25,128 nt of DNA from Rikenellaceae bacterium UBA1749 (GTDB lineage: Bacteria; Bacteroidota; Bacteroidia; Bacteroidales; Rikenellaceae). Under the pieces are notes generated by a model that was not told the origin of the DNA, did no database searches, and was given only the letters and a program-made list of their open reading frames with translations. A program made the position numbers and the translations under genes. Position 1 is the stretch's first letter; every line of letters starts with the position of its first letter. Positions 8,561-15,844 of the stretch are shown here, one piece after another. The stretch lies in assembly GCA_002315675.1 (NCBI GenBank), contig DCHP01000057.1, forward strand, positions 1 through 25,128, written 5' to 3'.

Positions 8561-10921
8561 ATGACCTTAAATGAATTAAAACAGGGACAGACGGCATATA
8601 TTAAGTCCGTTGGAGGGGAAGGTGCTCTAAGACAGCATTTCCTTGATATGGGTCTTATTCCAACTACTAAAATCAAATTGATTAAGTTGGCTCCACTTGG
8701 CGATCCTATGGAGTTTCTTATACGTGATTACAATCTATCCCTTCGAAAGGCGGATGCTGCTGATATTGAAATTTCAGAACCATTTGATGAAAGTATCTCC
8801 CAGAATGATCCTGTTTTCCCTGATGAATCAAGAAGGGCATCACATAAGCATCCAGGTTATGGGGAAGCCGGTATTTACCATTCAAAACAGAATGAACATC
8901 CACTTCCTAAAGGTACGTTGCTATCTTTTGCTCTTGTAGGAAATCAGAATTGTGGTAAAACGACGCTTTTCAATCAGCTGACAGGTATGAACCAGCATGT
9001 TGGAAACTTTCCAGGCGTAACGGTTGATAGGAAAAGCGGTCCGATTAGGGAGTATGTGGATACAATGATTACAGATTTGCCAGGTATATATTCACTTTCT
9101 CCATACAGTGCTGAGGAAATAGTATCCAGAAATTTCATCCTGAATGAGAAACCTAAGGCGATAATCAATATTGTTGATGCAAGCAATATTGAAAGGAATC
9201 TTTACCTTACAATGCAATTGATGGAACTTGATGTCCCAATGGTACTGGCATTGAATATGATTGATGAGGTTAAGGATAATGGTGGCGCAATCTGGGTGAA
9301 CGATATGGAAGCTGAACTTGGGATCCCTGTTCTTCCGATTTCAGCAAAGAACAACGAAGGAATCAACGAACTTATAGAACATGCAGTCCATCTGGCAAAA
9401 TATCAGGAACGTCCACAAAGACTTGATTTTTGTAGTAAGGACGAGTATGGAGGTGCCGTACATAGATGCCTTCATGGAATTATGCACCTGATTGAAGATC
9501 ATGCCCAGAAAGCCGGAATACCTGTAAGGTTTGCAGCCAGTAAAGTTGCTGAAGGTGATCAGCTGGTGATGAATGCCCTTTATCTTTCCGAGAATGAAAA
9601 AGAAATGATTGAACATATTGTTTCACAGATGGAAGAGGAAAGGGGGCTTGACAGGGCATCAGCCATTGCGGATATGCGATTTTCGTTCATACACAAACTG
9701 TGCAAGTCTTCTGTAATAAAGCCAAAAGAGACAAAGCAACATAAGAGAAGTCGCAGAATTGATAAAATACTTACAGGACGTTACACATCAATTCCTATGT
9801 TCATAGCAATTATGGCATTGACATTCTGGCTTACTTTTGATCTCATTGGAGGCAACCTTCAGGAATTACTGGATGAAGGTATTTCTTTTACTACTGAAAT
9901 AACTGATAAAGGTCTTGGCTATCTCGGTGTCAATGACTCTATCCATTCGTTGGTGATAGATGGCATATTCAGCGGGGTAGGGAGTATCGTCAGCTTTCTG
10001 CCGATAATCGTTGTCCTGTTTTTCTTTTTGTCCCTTCTTGAGGATACAGGCTATATGGCAAGAATAGCATTTGTAATGGACAAACCTCTTAGAAGAATCG
10101 GTTTGTCAGGCAGAAGCGTTGTTCCAATGCTTATTGGTTTCGGCTGTTCCGTACCGGCTGTGATGGCAAGCAGAACACTTCCATCTGCGAAGGACAGGAA
10201 ACTTACGATTCTGCTGACTCCCTATATGAGCTGTACAGCAAAACTTCCTATCTATGCTTTCTTCACTGCAGCATTTTTCCCTGACCATGCTGCTCTTGTC
10301 ATGATAATCCTGTATCTGCTCGGAATATTAGTAGGAATATTGGTATCGCTTATTTCCAAGAGAACAAGATTCCGTTCGGAGGCGGCTCCTTTTGTAATGG
10401 AACTTCCCAATTACAGGATGCCTTCACCTGGAAATGTCGGGAGACTATTGTGGGATAAGGGAAAGGATTTTCTTCAAAGGGCTTTTACAGTAATATTTGT
10501 TGCCTCAATAGTTATATGGTTCCTTCAGTCTTTTGATTATACACTTAACCTGGTCGAAAATTCTGAAGATAGTATCCTGGCCTCAATGGCAAGTCTTATT
10601 GCCCCTGTCTTCACTTTAAATGGGTTTGCAGACTGGAGAATAGTTACAGCATTGATAGCTGGGTTTATGGCAAAGGAAAGTGTTGTTTCCACATTGAATG
10701 TGCTGATGGGGTCAACAGCTGTTCTTCTCTCATCCCTATCGCCTTCGGGTGCTGCGTCACTTCTTGTATTCTGCCTGTTGTATACGCCATGTGTTGCAGC
10801 AATTGCTGCTGTCAGACGGGAACTCGGCGGGCGGTGGGCCCTGTTTGTCATAATGCTTCAGTGCCTTGTTGCGTGGATAGTATCTTTAATTGTATACTAT
10901 GGTTGGACTATGCTACTTTGA
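8561..10921 (+). CDS. feoB: FeoA-FeoB fusion ferrous iron transporter
   Basis: Imports Fe2+ across the inner membrane. Residues 1-72 are a FeoA/SH3-like domain (LRQHFLDMGLIPTTKIKL) and residues 73-120 are a polar linker. A GTPase domain follows: G1 is GNQNCGKTT near 128-135, the G2 region is VGNFPGVTV, G3 is DLPG (172-175) and G4 is NMID (232-235). The membrane part begins near residue 410 and has the gate and core motifs GFGCSVPAVMASRTL, YMSCTAKLPIYAFF and LLYTPCVAAIAAVRRE, whose cysteines are typical of FeoB. A longer frame would begin two codons earlier at a TTG (8555); I prefer the ATG at 8561, which begins MTLNELKQGQ exactly like FeoA. The 786 residues match intact FeoAB fusions of Bacteroidetes. 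The small Cys-rich gene follows 107 bases downstream. Confidence 0.95.
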   Translation: MTLNELKQGQTAYIKSVGGEGALRQHFLDMGLIPTTKIKLIKLAPLGDPMEFLIRDYNLSLRKADAADIEISEPFDESISQNDPVFPDESRRASHKHPGYGEAGIYHSKQNEHPLPKGTLLSFALVGNQNCGKTTLFNQLTGMNQHVGNFPGVTVDRKSGPIREYVDTMITDLPGIYSLSPYSAEEIVSRNFILNEKPKAIINIVDASNIERNLYLTMQLMELDVPMVLALNMIDEVKDNGGAIWVNDMEAELGIPVLPISAKNNEGINELIEHAVHLAKYQERPQRLDFCSKDEYGGAVHRCLHGIMHLIEDHAQKAGIPVRFAASKVAEGDQLVMNALYLSENEKEMIEHIVSQMEEERGLDRASAIADMRFSFIHKLCKSSVIKPKETKQHKRSRRIDKILTGRYTSIPMFIAIMALTFWLTFDLIGGNLQELLDEGISFTTEITDKGLGYLGVNDSIHSLVIDGIFSGVGSIVSFLPIIVVLFFFLSLLEDTGYMARIAFVMDKPLRRIGLSGRSVVPMLIGFGCSVPAVMASRTLPSAKDRKLTILLTPYMSCTAKLPIYAFFTAAFFPDHAALVMIILYLLGILVGILVSLISKRTRFRSEAAPFVMELPNYRMPSPGNVGRLLWDKGKDFLQRAFTVIFVASIVIWFLQSFDYTLNLVENSEDSILASMASLIAPVFTLNGFADWRIVTALIAGFMAKESVVSTLNVLMGSTAVLLSSLSPSGAASLLVFCLLYTPCVAAIAAVRRELGGRWALFVIMLQCLVAWIVSLIVYYGWTMLL

Positions 10922-11028
10922 ATGTTGGGTAGTGTAATTCCATGAAACAAATATCAAAACATTGTAGCTATCAATGTCTATATTATCAACATTACATTTA
11001 AAGACACAAACAAGCCATACAACCTACT

Positions 11029-11151
11029 ATGAATACAATAATAGCGATTATAATTGTTATTGCAGTGGCTTTATCCATTAGATCCATCATAAGGAAGAAT
11101 AAAAGAGGTGGTTGCGGGAATTGCTCTGGATGCGATGGCTGCAACAAGTAA
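11029..11151 (+). CDS. FeoB-associated Cys-rich membrane protein, 40 residues
   Basis: A small protein with one N-terminal transmembrane helix (MNTIIAIIIVIAVALSI), a basic stretch (RSIIRKNKR) and a Cys-rich tail, GGCGNCSGCDGCNK, with four cysteines spaced CxxCxxCxxC. The layout and its place just after feoB match the FeoB-associated Cys-rich membrane protein family, thought to help Fe2+ transport in the way FeoC does in other bacteria; its mechanism is not established. The start ATG at 11029 is the only sensible one. A terminator follows 29 bases after the stop, so feoAB and this gene probably form the operon. Confidence 0.85.
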   Translation: MNTIIAIIIVIAVALSIRSIIRKNKRGGCGNCSGCDGCNK

Positions 11152-11180
11152 TGCAAATAGCATTTATATGAAATGACAAA

Positions 11181-11215
11181 AAACACTTCCAAAGTTCGAA
11201 CTTATGGAAGTGTTT
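11181..11215. terminator. Terminator hairpin after the feo operon
   Basis: An 11-base stem, AAACACTTCCA (11181-11191) with TGGAAGTGTTT (11205-11215), encloses the self-complementary AAGTTCGAACTT and one bulged A. The near-perfect palindrome lies between the feo operon and the convergent SGNH gene and could act in both directions. Confidence 0.8.
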
Positions 11216-11246
11216 GCTTGGATTGATTGAAGTGTATGGATGTCTG

Positions 11247-12005
11247 TCAATTCAGTCTTTTGACTTTCTTTATCCAAAGATCCGCCATCTTGTAATGGGC
11301 TTGAGTTGTAGGATGTACTCCATCCCATGACCAGTAATCGTCGGGAACACTATATTTATTATATAAATATACAAAGAGCTTGTCGTAAGGAACATATATT
11401 GCGTTATAGTCATCAGCGATTTTTTCAACAATATTATCAAGCTTGGAAGTCATAATCACTCTTTCCGACAGAATTTCTGGTGATTTCCCATTCATGGCCT
11501 CTTTTACAAAAAACGGTGAGCACAATACAATCCGGACAGAAGGATTAGCCTCTTTTGTTCTGTCAAGGAGAGAACGGTAGACGGAGTCCCATCTGTGGTA
11601 GTCAAAATCTTTTTCCTCTGCGTGATTGTTAAAGAACATGCCTACATCGTTTGTTCCGACCAAAATTGACAGAACATCTGGACATTCGTTTATTACATCC
11701 TTTTCCCATCTTTCTTCAAGATTTGATAATCTATATCCACTAATACCCCTGTTCTGAAATACATATTCATCCTCTGGGTATTTTGACATGTAATATCCTG
11801 TTATCATCTCCATGAAACCATGGCCATATATATGGTTAAAATCTCCTTTGTTTCTTGAATCTGCACTATTGCCGTGCCCACATCCCCAGTTGCCGTCGGT
11901 GATGGAGTCCCCCATGAATATTACCTTTGTCTTCTTGCCACTTGCAGAAACAACTATGGAAAGAACCAGAAGAATTGCAACAAAAGTCCCTCTCATATTA
12001 TTCAT
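11247..12005 (-). CDS. Secreted SGNH/GDSL hydrolase (probable carbohydrate esterase)
   Basis: Predicted esterase, perhaps removing acetyl groups from sugars, exported through an N-terminal signal (about residues 1-22, core VAILLVLSIVVSASG). All SGNH blocks are visible: block I MGDSITDG with nucleophile S34, block II with its glycine in GISGYRL, block III VGTNDVG with the oxyanion asparagine, and block V DGVHP with D228 and H231. The 252-residue length is normal for a single-domain enzyme. A second ATG three codons in is also possible and would not change the signal peptide. It is the last gene of the minus-strand operon, 16 bases after the mutarotase gene. An esterase next to a sugar mutarotase and kinase suggests a carbohydrate substrate, which is inference from context. 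Confidence 0.88.
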   Translation of the reverse strand: MNNMRGTFVAILLVLSIVVSASGKKTKVIFMGDSITDGNWGCGHGNSADSRNKGDFNHIYGHGFMEMITGYYMSKYPEDEYVFQNRGISGYRLSNLEERWEKDVINECPDVLSILVGTNDVGMFFNNHAEEKDFDYHRWDSVYRSLLDRTKEANPSVRIVLCSPFFVKEAMNGKSPEILSERVIMTSKLDNIVEKIADDYNAIYVPYDKLFVYLYNKYSVPDDYWSWDGVHPTTQAHYKMADLWIKKVKRLN

Positions 12006-12021
12006 TCAGATTGCTGGTATT

Positions 12022-12357
12022 TTACTTTTCAAGAATGAAAATGTTTTCCATAAGCTTCCATTTCTCATTTGATGGAGCGTTTGGGTCGCATCCCTGGAAT
12101 TGTGCTACATATGCTTCCCATTCCTTCTGGCGAGGCAACTCTCCGAGTCTTGCATTATCCTTCTGCCAATCGAAGTCATCAACTGTATCGCAAATCATAA
12201 ATAATCTTGTGCCCAGTCTGTAGATCTGCATGTCAATTATTCCAACAGAACGTATTCCTTCCTGAATCTCTGGCCATACGTGACTGTGTGCTTCAATGTA
12301 TTTGTCAATCATTTCTTTATTATCGACAAGTTCAAGAGTTTGGCAAAATCTTTTCAT
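12022..12357 (-). CDS. L-rhamnose mutarotase family protein
   Basis: Interconverts alpha and beta anomers of a 6-deoxyhexose in the cytoplasm. The 111-residue protein aligns along its whole length with E. coli RhaM. EAHSHVWPEI matches the catalytic-histidine region RHNPIWPEL, making H24 the likely counterpart of RhaM H22. The tail keeps the W-x-x-x-M pattern of the family (WKLMENIF). Family members in Bacteroidetes act on rhamnose, fucose or unknown sugars, so I leave the symbol blank. It sits 53 bases after the kinase fusion gene and 16 before the SGNH gene on the same strand, and no rhaA/B/D or fuc genes are in the window. The neighbouring kinase suggests that it supplies the anomer to be phosphorylated. 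Confidence 0.85.
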   Translation of the reverse strand: MKRFCQTLELVDNKEMIDKYIEAHSHVWPEIQEGIRSVGIIDMQIYRLGTRLFMICDTVDDFDWQKDNARLGELPRQKEWEAYVAQFQGCDPNAPSNEKWKLMENIFILEK

Positions 12358-12410
12358 AACTTTTAGTTTTTTGGTTGGTTATTATTAGGTTCGTTGATTT
12401 AGATTTCTTA

Positions 12411-13586
12411 TTATTTTCTTCTGATAGATATTCTGATTGATTCTGGATGGTCACAAATAAAAGAATCACTGTCTCTTACAACCAGTGCCAGGTATCCTCC
12501 ACCTCCTGCTCCTGGCATTTTCCATCCAAGGACAGCATCTTCCTTTGAGTATTTTTCAATATATTCATTAACGAAACTTTGAATCATCTGTGGAAACATG
12601 CTTACTTGTGCTTTGAAAGAATCATTATAGTATTTTACAAAGTCATTGAGATTCATATTCATGATGGCATCCCAGCATTTATCGGCAGCGCGGGTCAGTG
12701 CTGAGACTTTTTCCTTCGTAATATCCTTGTCTTTCATTACTGAAAACCCCTCAGGTCTTGGTGGCATAGGAACCATGCAAATATGATTTTCCAACCAGTC
12801 AAGTACTTTGCTGTCATTGCACTTTTCGATTCTTTCGGGCCAGAAATGATTGTCATAGTAGTGTCTGCATAATCCTGGAACACATATTCCTATTGAGTCC
12901 TGAGCTCCGCTAATATGTCCTCCCTCCCTCTTTTCAGGGTGGTTTTCAAAACAGAATACAAGCCTTGATAGCATCTCAGGGTCCATGTCTGGCAGTTTGA
13001 CAGGCCATATTCTTTTTATTTCATTTCTCGTTGATGTGGAAAGACCGCACCTTTCCCTGATTTCGAAAGTAGGATCAAGGGAAATTGTAATAGCCCATCC
13101 AGGAGTATACATTGAAACATATGGCTGGTCAATCCATGTGCCGGCAAGATCCAGCCTTGTGGGTATCTGACAAGTCATATTCTTTAGGTCGGTAGATGAT
13201 CTGGCCGTCAGACCTTCTGCAGGTTTCCGTAGCAGAACCTTGTATTCAATCCCCTTAGCTCTGCAGAATTCCTCCTTTTCCTTGCATGCCCCGTCACTGT
13301 TGACAACAAGTATGTCTGGCTTTATCAAGTCAACTGTCGGAATAAAATCCATGACGCCATCACCTTTGTTGATAAACGCATCTTTGACATACCTGATGCT
13401 CTTTACCATGTATAGACGTTCATTCTCTGGATATACTGTCTTATGATTCTTATAATGCAAAATTGTATTGTCGGAACCAATGCCGACATATAAATCTCCA
13501 AATTCAGCTGCCTGTTTGAAAAATTCTATATGACCGCTATGAAGCAAGTCATAGCATCCGCTTACGAAGACTTTCTTGTTGTTCAT
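12411..13586 (-). CDS. Nucleotidyltransferase-GHMP kinase fusion, putative sugar-activating enzyme
   Basis: A predicted bifunctional cytoplasmic enzyme that phosphorylates a sugar and couples it to a nucleotide. Residues 1-138 are a cytidylyltransferase-type Rossmann fold: VFVSGCYDLLHSGH carries HxGH (H16-H19), and LTARSSTDLKN (126-136) resembles the ISSTxxK nucleotide-binding motif. Residues 139-391 look like a GHMP kinase of the fucokinase/heptose-kinase branch: IPTRLDLAGTWIDQP matches the motif RxDLAGGWTDxP, ISGAQDSIGI (225-234) aligns with the GKQDQ region, and PGAGGGGYLALV (358-369) is the third GHMP motif. The ATP loop is unusual. The best candidate, CGLSTSTRN (180-188), follows motif 1 by only about 40 residues and lacks the normal PPGxGLGSS form. 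An in-frame ATG at 13625 would add 13 residues without similarity; I chose 13586, where the fold begins. First gene of the operon with the mutarotase and SGNH hydrolase. Confidence 0.75.
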   Translation of the reverse strand: MNNKKVFVSGCYDLLHSGHIEFFKQAAEFGDLYVGIGSDNTILHYKNHKTVYPENERLYMVKSIRYVKDAFINKGDGVMDFIPTVDLIKPDILVVNSDGACKEKEEFCRAKGIEYKVLLRKPAEGLTARSSTDLKNMTCQIPTRLDLAGTWIDQPYVSMYTPGWAITISLDPTFEIRERCGLSTSTRNEIKRIWPVKLPDMDPEMLSRLVFCFENHPEKREGGHISGAQDSIGICVPGLCRHYYDNHFWPERIEKCNDSKVLDWLENHICMVPMPPRPEGFSVMKDKDITKEKVSALTRAADKCWDAIMNMNLNDFVKYYNDSFKAQVSMFPQMIQSFVNEYIEKYSKEDAVLGWKMPGAGGGGYLALVVRDSDSFICDHPESIRISIRRK

Positions 13587-13674
13587 TGATCCTTTATGCA
13601 AAAAATGAATTCGGATATTCTGCATGTATGTCCGGGACTGTAACCAGGACCAGATGCAGGGTTCTGTTCCAATA

Positions 13675-13705
13675 CAAACTTACTAAAAAAATAGGAGACT
13701 GTAAA
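13675..13705 (-). promoter_or_regulatory. Promoter of the kinase-mutarotase-SGNH operon
   Basis: Read on the minus strand, TTTA (13705-13702), a 19-base spacer and TAAGTTTG (13682-13675) match the Bacteroidetes consensus TTTG-N19-TAnnTTTG with one difference. Transcription would start near 13667, leaving a leader of about 80 bases to the preferred ATG. The -33 element lies inside the terminator stem of the upstream decarboxylase operon. Confidence 0.5.
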
Positions 13706-13726
13706 TTAATTTACAGTCTCCTATTT
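13689..13726 (-). terminator. Terminator of the methylmalonyl-CoA decarboxylase operon
   Basis: A perfect 38-base palindrome centred at 13707/13708, with arms reading AATAGGAGACTGTAAATT and complement. On the minus strand the hairpin runs into TTTTTT (13690-13685), the form of an intrinsic terminator. It lies 43 bases past the stop codon of the beta-subunit gene. Confidence 0.88.
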
Positions 13727-13768
13727 CTATTTCTATTTAGAATTAGACGTCTAGTCCTGAACGTTTTA

Positions 13769-15007
13769 TTATCCAAGGAATGCAAGAAGCAGTCCGGCTG
13801 CAACGGCAGATCCGACAACACCTGCAACATTTGGTCCCATAGCATGCATCAGAAGGAAGTTTGAAGGATCTTCTTTCTGACCTTCAGCCTGTGAAACACG
13901 TGCGGCCATAGGAACAGCAGAGACACCTGCAGAACCGATAAGTGGGTTGATCTTTTTACCTTCCTTTGAAAATAGATTCATCAGCTTCGCTAATAGGATA
14001 CCGCCAGCCGTACCGAATGAAAAGGCGATGATACCAAGGCAAAGAATCATCAGAGTTCTCCAGTTAAGGAAAGTTTCTGCAGTTGCAGTACCACCGACTG
14101 TAATAGCCAGGAATATAACAACAATGTTCATCAGCTCATTCTGAACAGTTTTGCTCAGTCGATCCACGACACCACATTCCTTCATCAGGTTACCAAGCAT
14201 CAGACAACCAATCAGCGGAGCTGCACTTGGAAGTAATATTGAAATTACAGTTGTAATTACTATTGGGAAAAGGATCTTCTCTGTCTTGGAGACAGAACGA
14301 AGCTGACTCATACGGATAAGACGTTCTTTCTTTGTAGTAAGAAGCTTCATGATAGGTGGCTGGATTACAGGGACAAGCGCCATATAAGAGTATGCCGCAA
14401 TAGCAATAGGTCCAAGTAATTCAGGAGCAAGTTTCGATGTCAGGAAAATGGATGTTGGACCATCAGCTCCACCAATGATGCCAATACTACCGGCTTCCTG
14501 AGGAGTAAAACCAAGTGCAGATGCACCAACGAATGTCATAAAGATACCAAGCTGTGCTGCAGCACCAAGTAAGAAACTTTTTGGATTTGCAATAAGTGGA
14601 CCGAAGTCTGTCATTGCACCAACACCTACGAAGATAAGGCAAGGGTAAATGCCTAATTTAACGCCAAGGTACAGAAAATCCAATAGACCTGCAGTAATGT
14701 GACCTTCAGCATCCATAAAGTCACTCCAATGTACGCATCCGTTTGCGAAAAGTTCTGGATGATACATTTCGGCACCTGGGAAATTTGATAGAAGCATACC
14801 GAAGGCAATAGTAAACAACAATAGTGGCTCAAACTTGTGGTGTATAGCTAAATACAACAGGAGGAATGAAACCAGAATCATAATGGCGCTCAGCCAAAAG
14901 TTAGGGCCGGCGATTGCAATACCACAGCTGTCTATGAATTTCTGAAGACCGCCCATGATACTGAATGATTCTCCGGCTTCTACTGCTAAAAGTGAAAACA
15001 TATCCAA
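13769..15007 (-). CDS. Na+-pumping decarboxylase beta subunit (OadB/MmdB type)
   Basis: Integral membrane subunit that decarboxylates carboxybiotin and uses the energy to export Na+. The 412-residue chain is largely hydrophobic, with many predicted membrane helices. It carries the family signature GGADGPTSIF, in which D182 corresponds to the essential Na+/H+-binding aspartate of Klebsiella OadB. IQPPIMKLL and the C-terminal segment GPNVAGVVGSAVAAG are also typical. It is the last gene of the five-gene operon, 7 bases after the biotin carrier gene, and is followed by a strong terminator. With methylmalonyl-CoA epimerase and a methylmalonyl-CoA-type alpha subunit upstream, the substrate is very likely methylmalonyl-CoA rather than oxaloacetate or glutaconyl-CoA. 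Confidence 0.93.
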   Translation of the reverse strand: MDMFSLLAVEAGESFSIMGGLQKFIDSCGIAIAGPNFWLSAIMILVSFLLLYLAIHHKFEPLLLFTIAFGMLLSNFPGAEMYHPELFANGCVHWSDFMDAEGHITAGLLDFLYLGVKLGIYPCLIFVGVGAMTDFGPLIANPKSFLLGAAAQLGIFMTFVGASALGFTPQEAGSIGIIGGADGPTSIFLTSKLAPELLGPIAIAAYSYMALVPVIQPPIMKLLTTKKERLIRMSQLRSVSKTEKILFPIVITTVISILLPSAAPLIGCLMLGNLMKECGVVDRLSKTVQNELMNIVVIFLAITVGGTATAETFLNWRTLMILCLGIIAFSFGTAGGILLAKLMNLFSKEGKKINPLIGSAGVSAVPMAARVSQAEGQKEDPSNFLLMHAMGPNVAGVVGSAVAAGLLLAFLG

Positions 15008-15014
15008 GCGCCGT

Positions 15015-15446
15015 TTATTCGATTACCATTAATACTTGGCCCTCCATTACTGTAGCGCCTTTTTGAACATTGATAGCCTTAACTTTACCGTCAACATCAG
15101 AATCGATATTGTTTTCCATTTTCATGGCTTCGAGTACAATCAAAGTCTGGCCTTTTGAAACTTTATCACCTACTGCGAATTTCACATCAAGGATAGTTCC
15201 AGGAAGTGGACATGTAATCTGTTTTCCACCAACAGCAGAAACTGCTGCGGGAGCTGGTGCTGCGGCTGCAACAGGTGCTGCTTTTGAAGCCTGAGATACT
15301 GGTTTGGCAATTTTAACAACCTTGCCGCCTTCAATCTCTACATTGTATGCAGTACCATTGACTTTGACACTTGCACCTTCTTCGCTAATATTGTCAACAG
15401 CAACCTGATATTTGTTGCCATTGATTTTCAAAGAATATTCTTTCAT
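15015..15446 (-). CDS. Biotin carboxyl carrier subunit of the decarboxylase
   Basis: Carries biotin between the carboxyltransferase and the membrane decarboxylase. The C-terminal biotinyl domain (about 74-143) contains the attachment motif EAMKMEN with biotinylated lysine K109. An Ala/Pro-rich flexible linker (about 55-72) lets the arm swing, and the N-terminal 50 residues (MKEYSLKINGNKYQVAV) form the small domain seen in MmdC/OadA-type carriers. The 143 residues match stand-alone carriers of this complex. The gene lies 23 bases after the OadG-like gene and 7 before the beta subunit gene. It is biotinylated by a ligase encoded elsewhere. Confidence 0.93.
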   Translation of the reverse strand: MKEYSLKINGNKYQVAVDNISEEGASVKVNGTAYNVEIEGGKVVKIAKPVSQASKAAPVAAAAPAPAAVSAVGGKQITCPLPGTILDVKFAVGDKVSKGQTLIVLEAMKMENNIDSDVDGKVKAINVQKGATVMEGQVLMVIE

Positions 15447-15469
15447 CTGTTTTAATTTCTTGTTTTGAC

Positions 15470-15829
15470 TTATTTAATTCGCTCAGGCATTTGTCTCATA
15501 GCAAATGCTTTATTATTCCATGCTGTCTGGCGGTCTGTATTGCCAAAAGTAAGGAACCCAGGCTCTTCAATGTGAAGGGCACCCTGTGCAAGTGCGATTG
15601 CTACGCCGATTGCAGCGATAACTTCTGTTTCATCAGCTTCAGTAGCATCAACAGCCTTTGCAGGTGCAGCTTCCTGTGTTTTGTTTTCAGCTTTCTTTGT
15701 TTGGAAGAAAAGACCGAAAATCTTCATTACATAGACAAGCAATAAAAGAATAAGTAGAACTAGCCCAAAGCTAACTAATGTTATTGACCAGATAGCTGAC
15801 CAATCAGTCGCTGTTTGTAGTAATATCAT
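15470..15829 (-). CDS. OadG-like gamma/delta subunit of the decarboxylase
   Basis: Small membrane subunit that assembles and stabilises the decarboxylase complex. One N-terminal transmembrane helix (about residues 13-36, ITLVSFGLVLLILLLLVYVM) is followed by an Ala/Glu-rich charged linker (KTQEAAPAKAVDATEADE). A C-terminal segment (about 68-119) includes VIAAIGVAIALAQ and WNNKAFAMRQMP, which resembles the interaction tails of OadG/MmdD proteins. The protein has 119 residues. Its position between the alpha subunit (15 bases upstream) and the biotin carrier (23 bases downstream) fits the role well; sequence similarity alone would be weaker evidence. Confidence 0.85.
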   Translation of the reverse strand: MILLQTATDWSAIWSITLVSFGLVLLILLLLVYVMKIFGLFFQTKKAENKTQEAAPAKAVDATEADETEVIAAIGVAIALAQGALHIEEPGFLTFGNTDRQTAWNNKAFAMRQMPERIK

Positions 15830-15844
15830 AGTCTACTTAAATTA

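Noticed and set aside
12985..13446. Plus-strand frames opposite the nucleotidyltransferase-kinase gene
   Set aside because: No domain or motif, and the minus-strand frame carries several conserved motifs across the same DNA.
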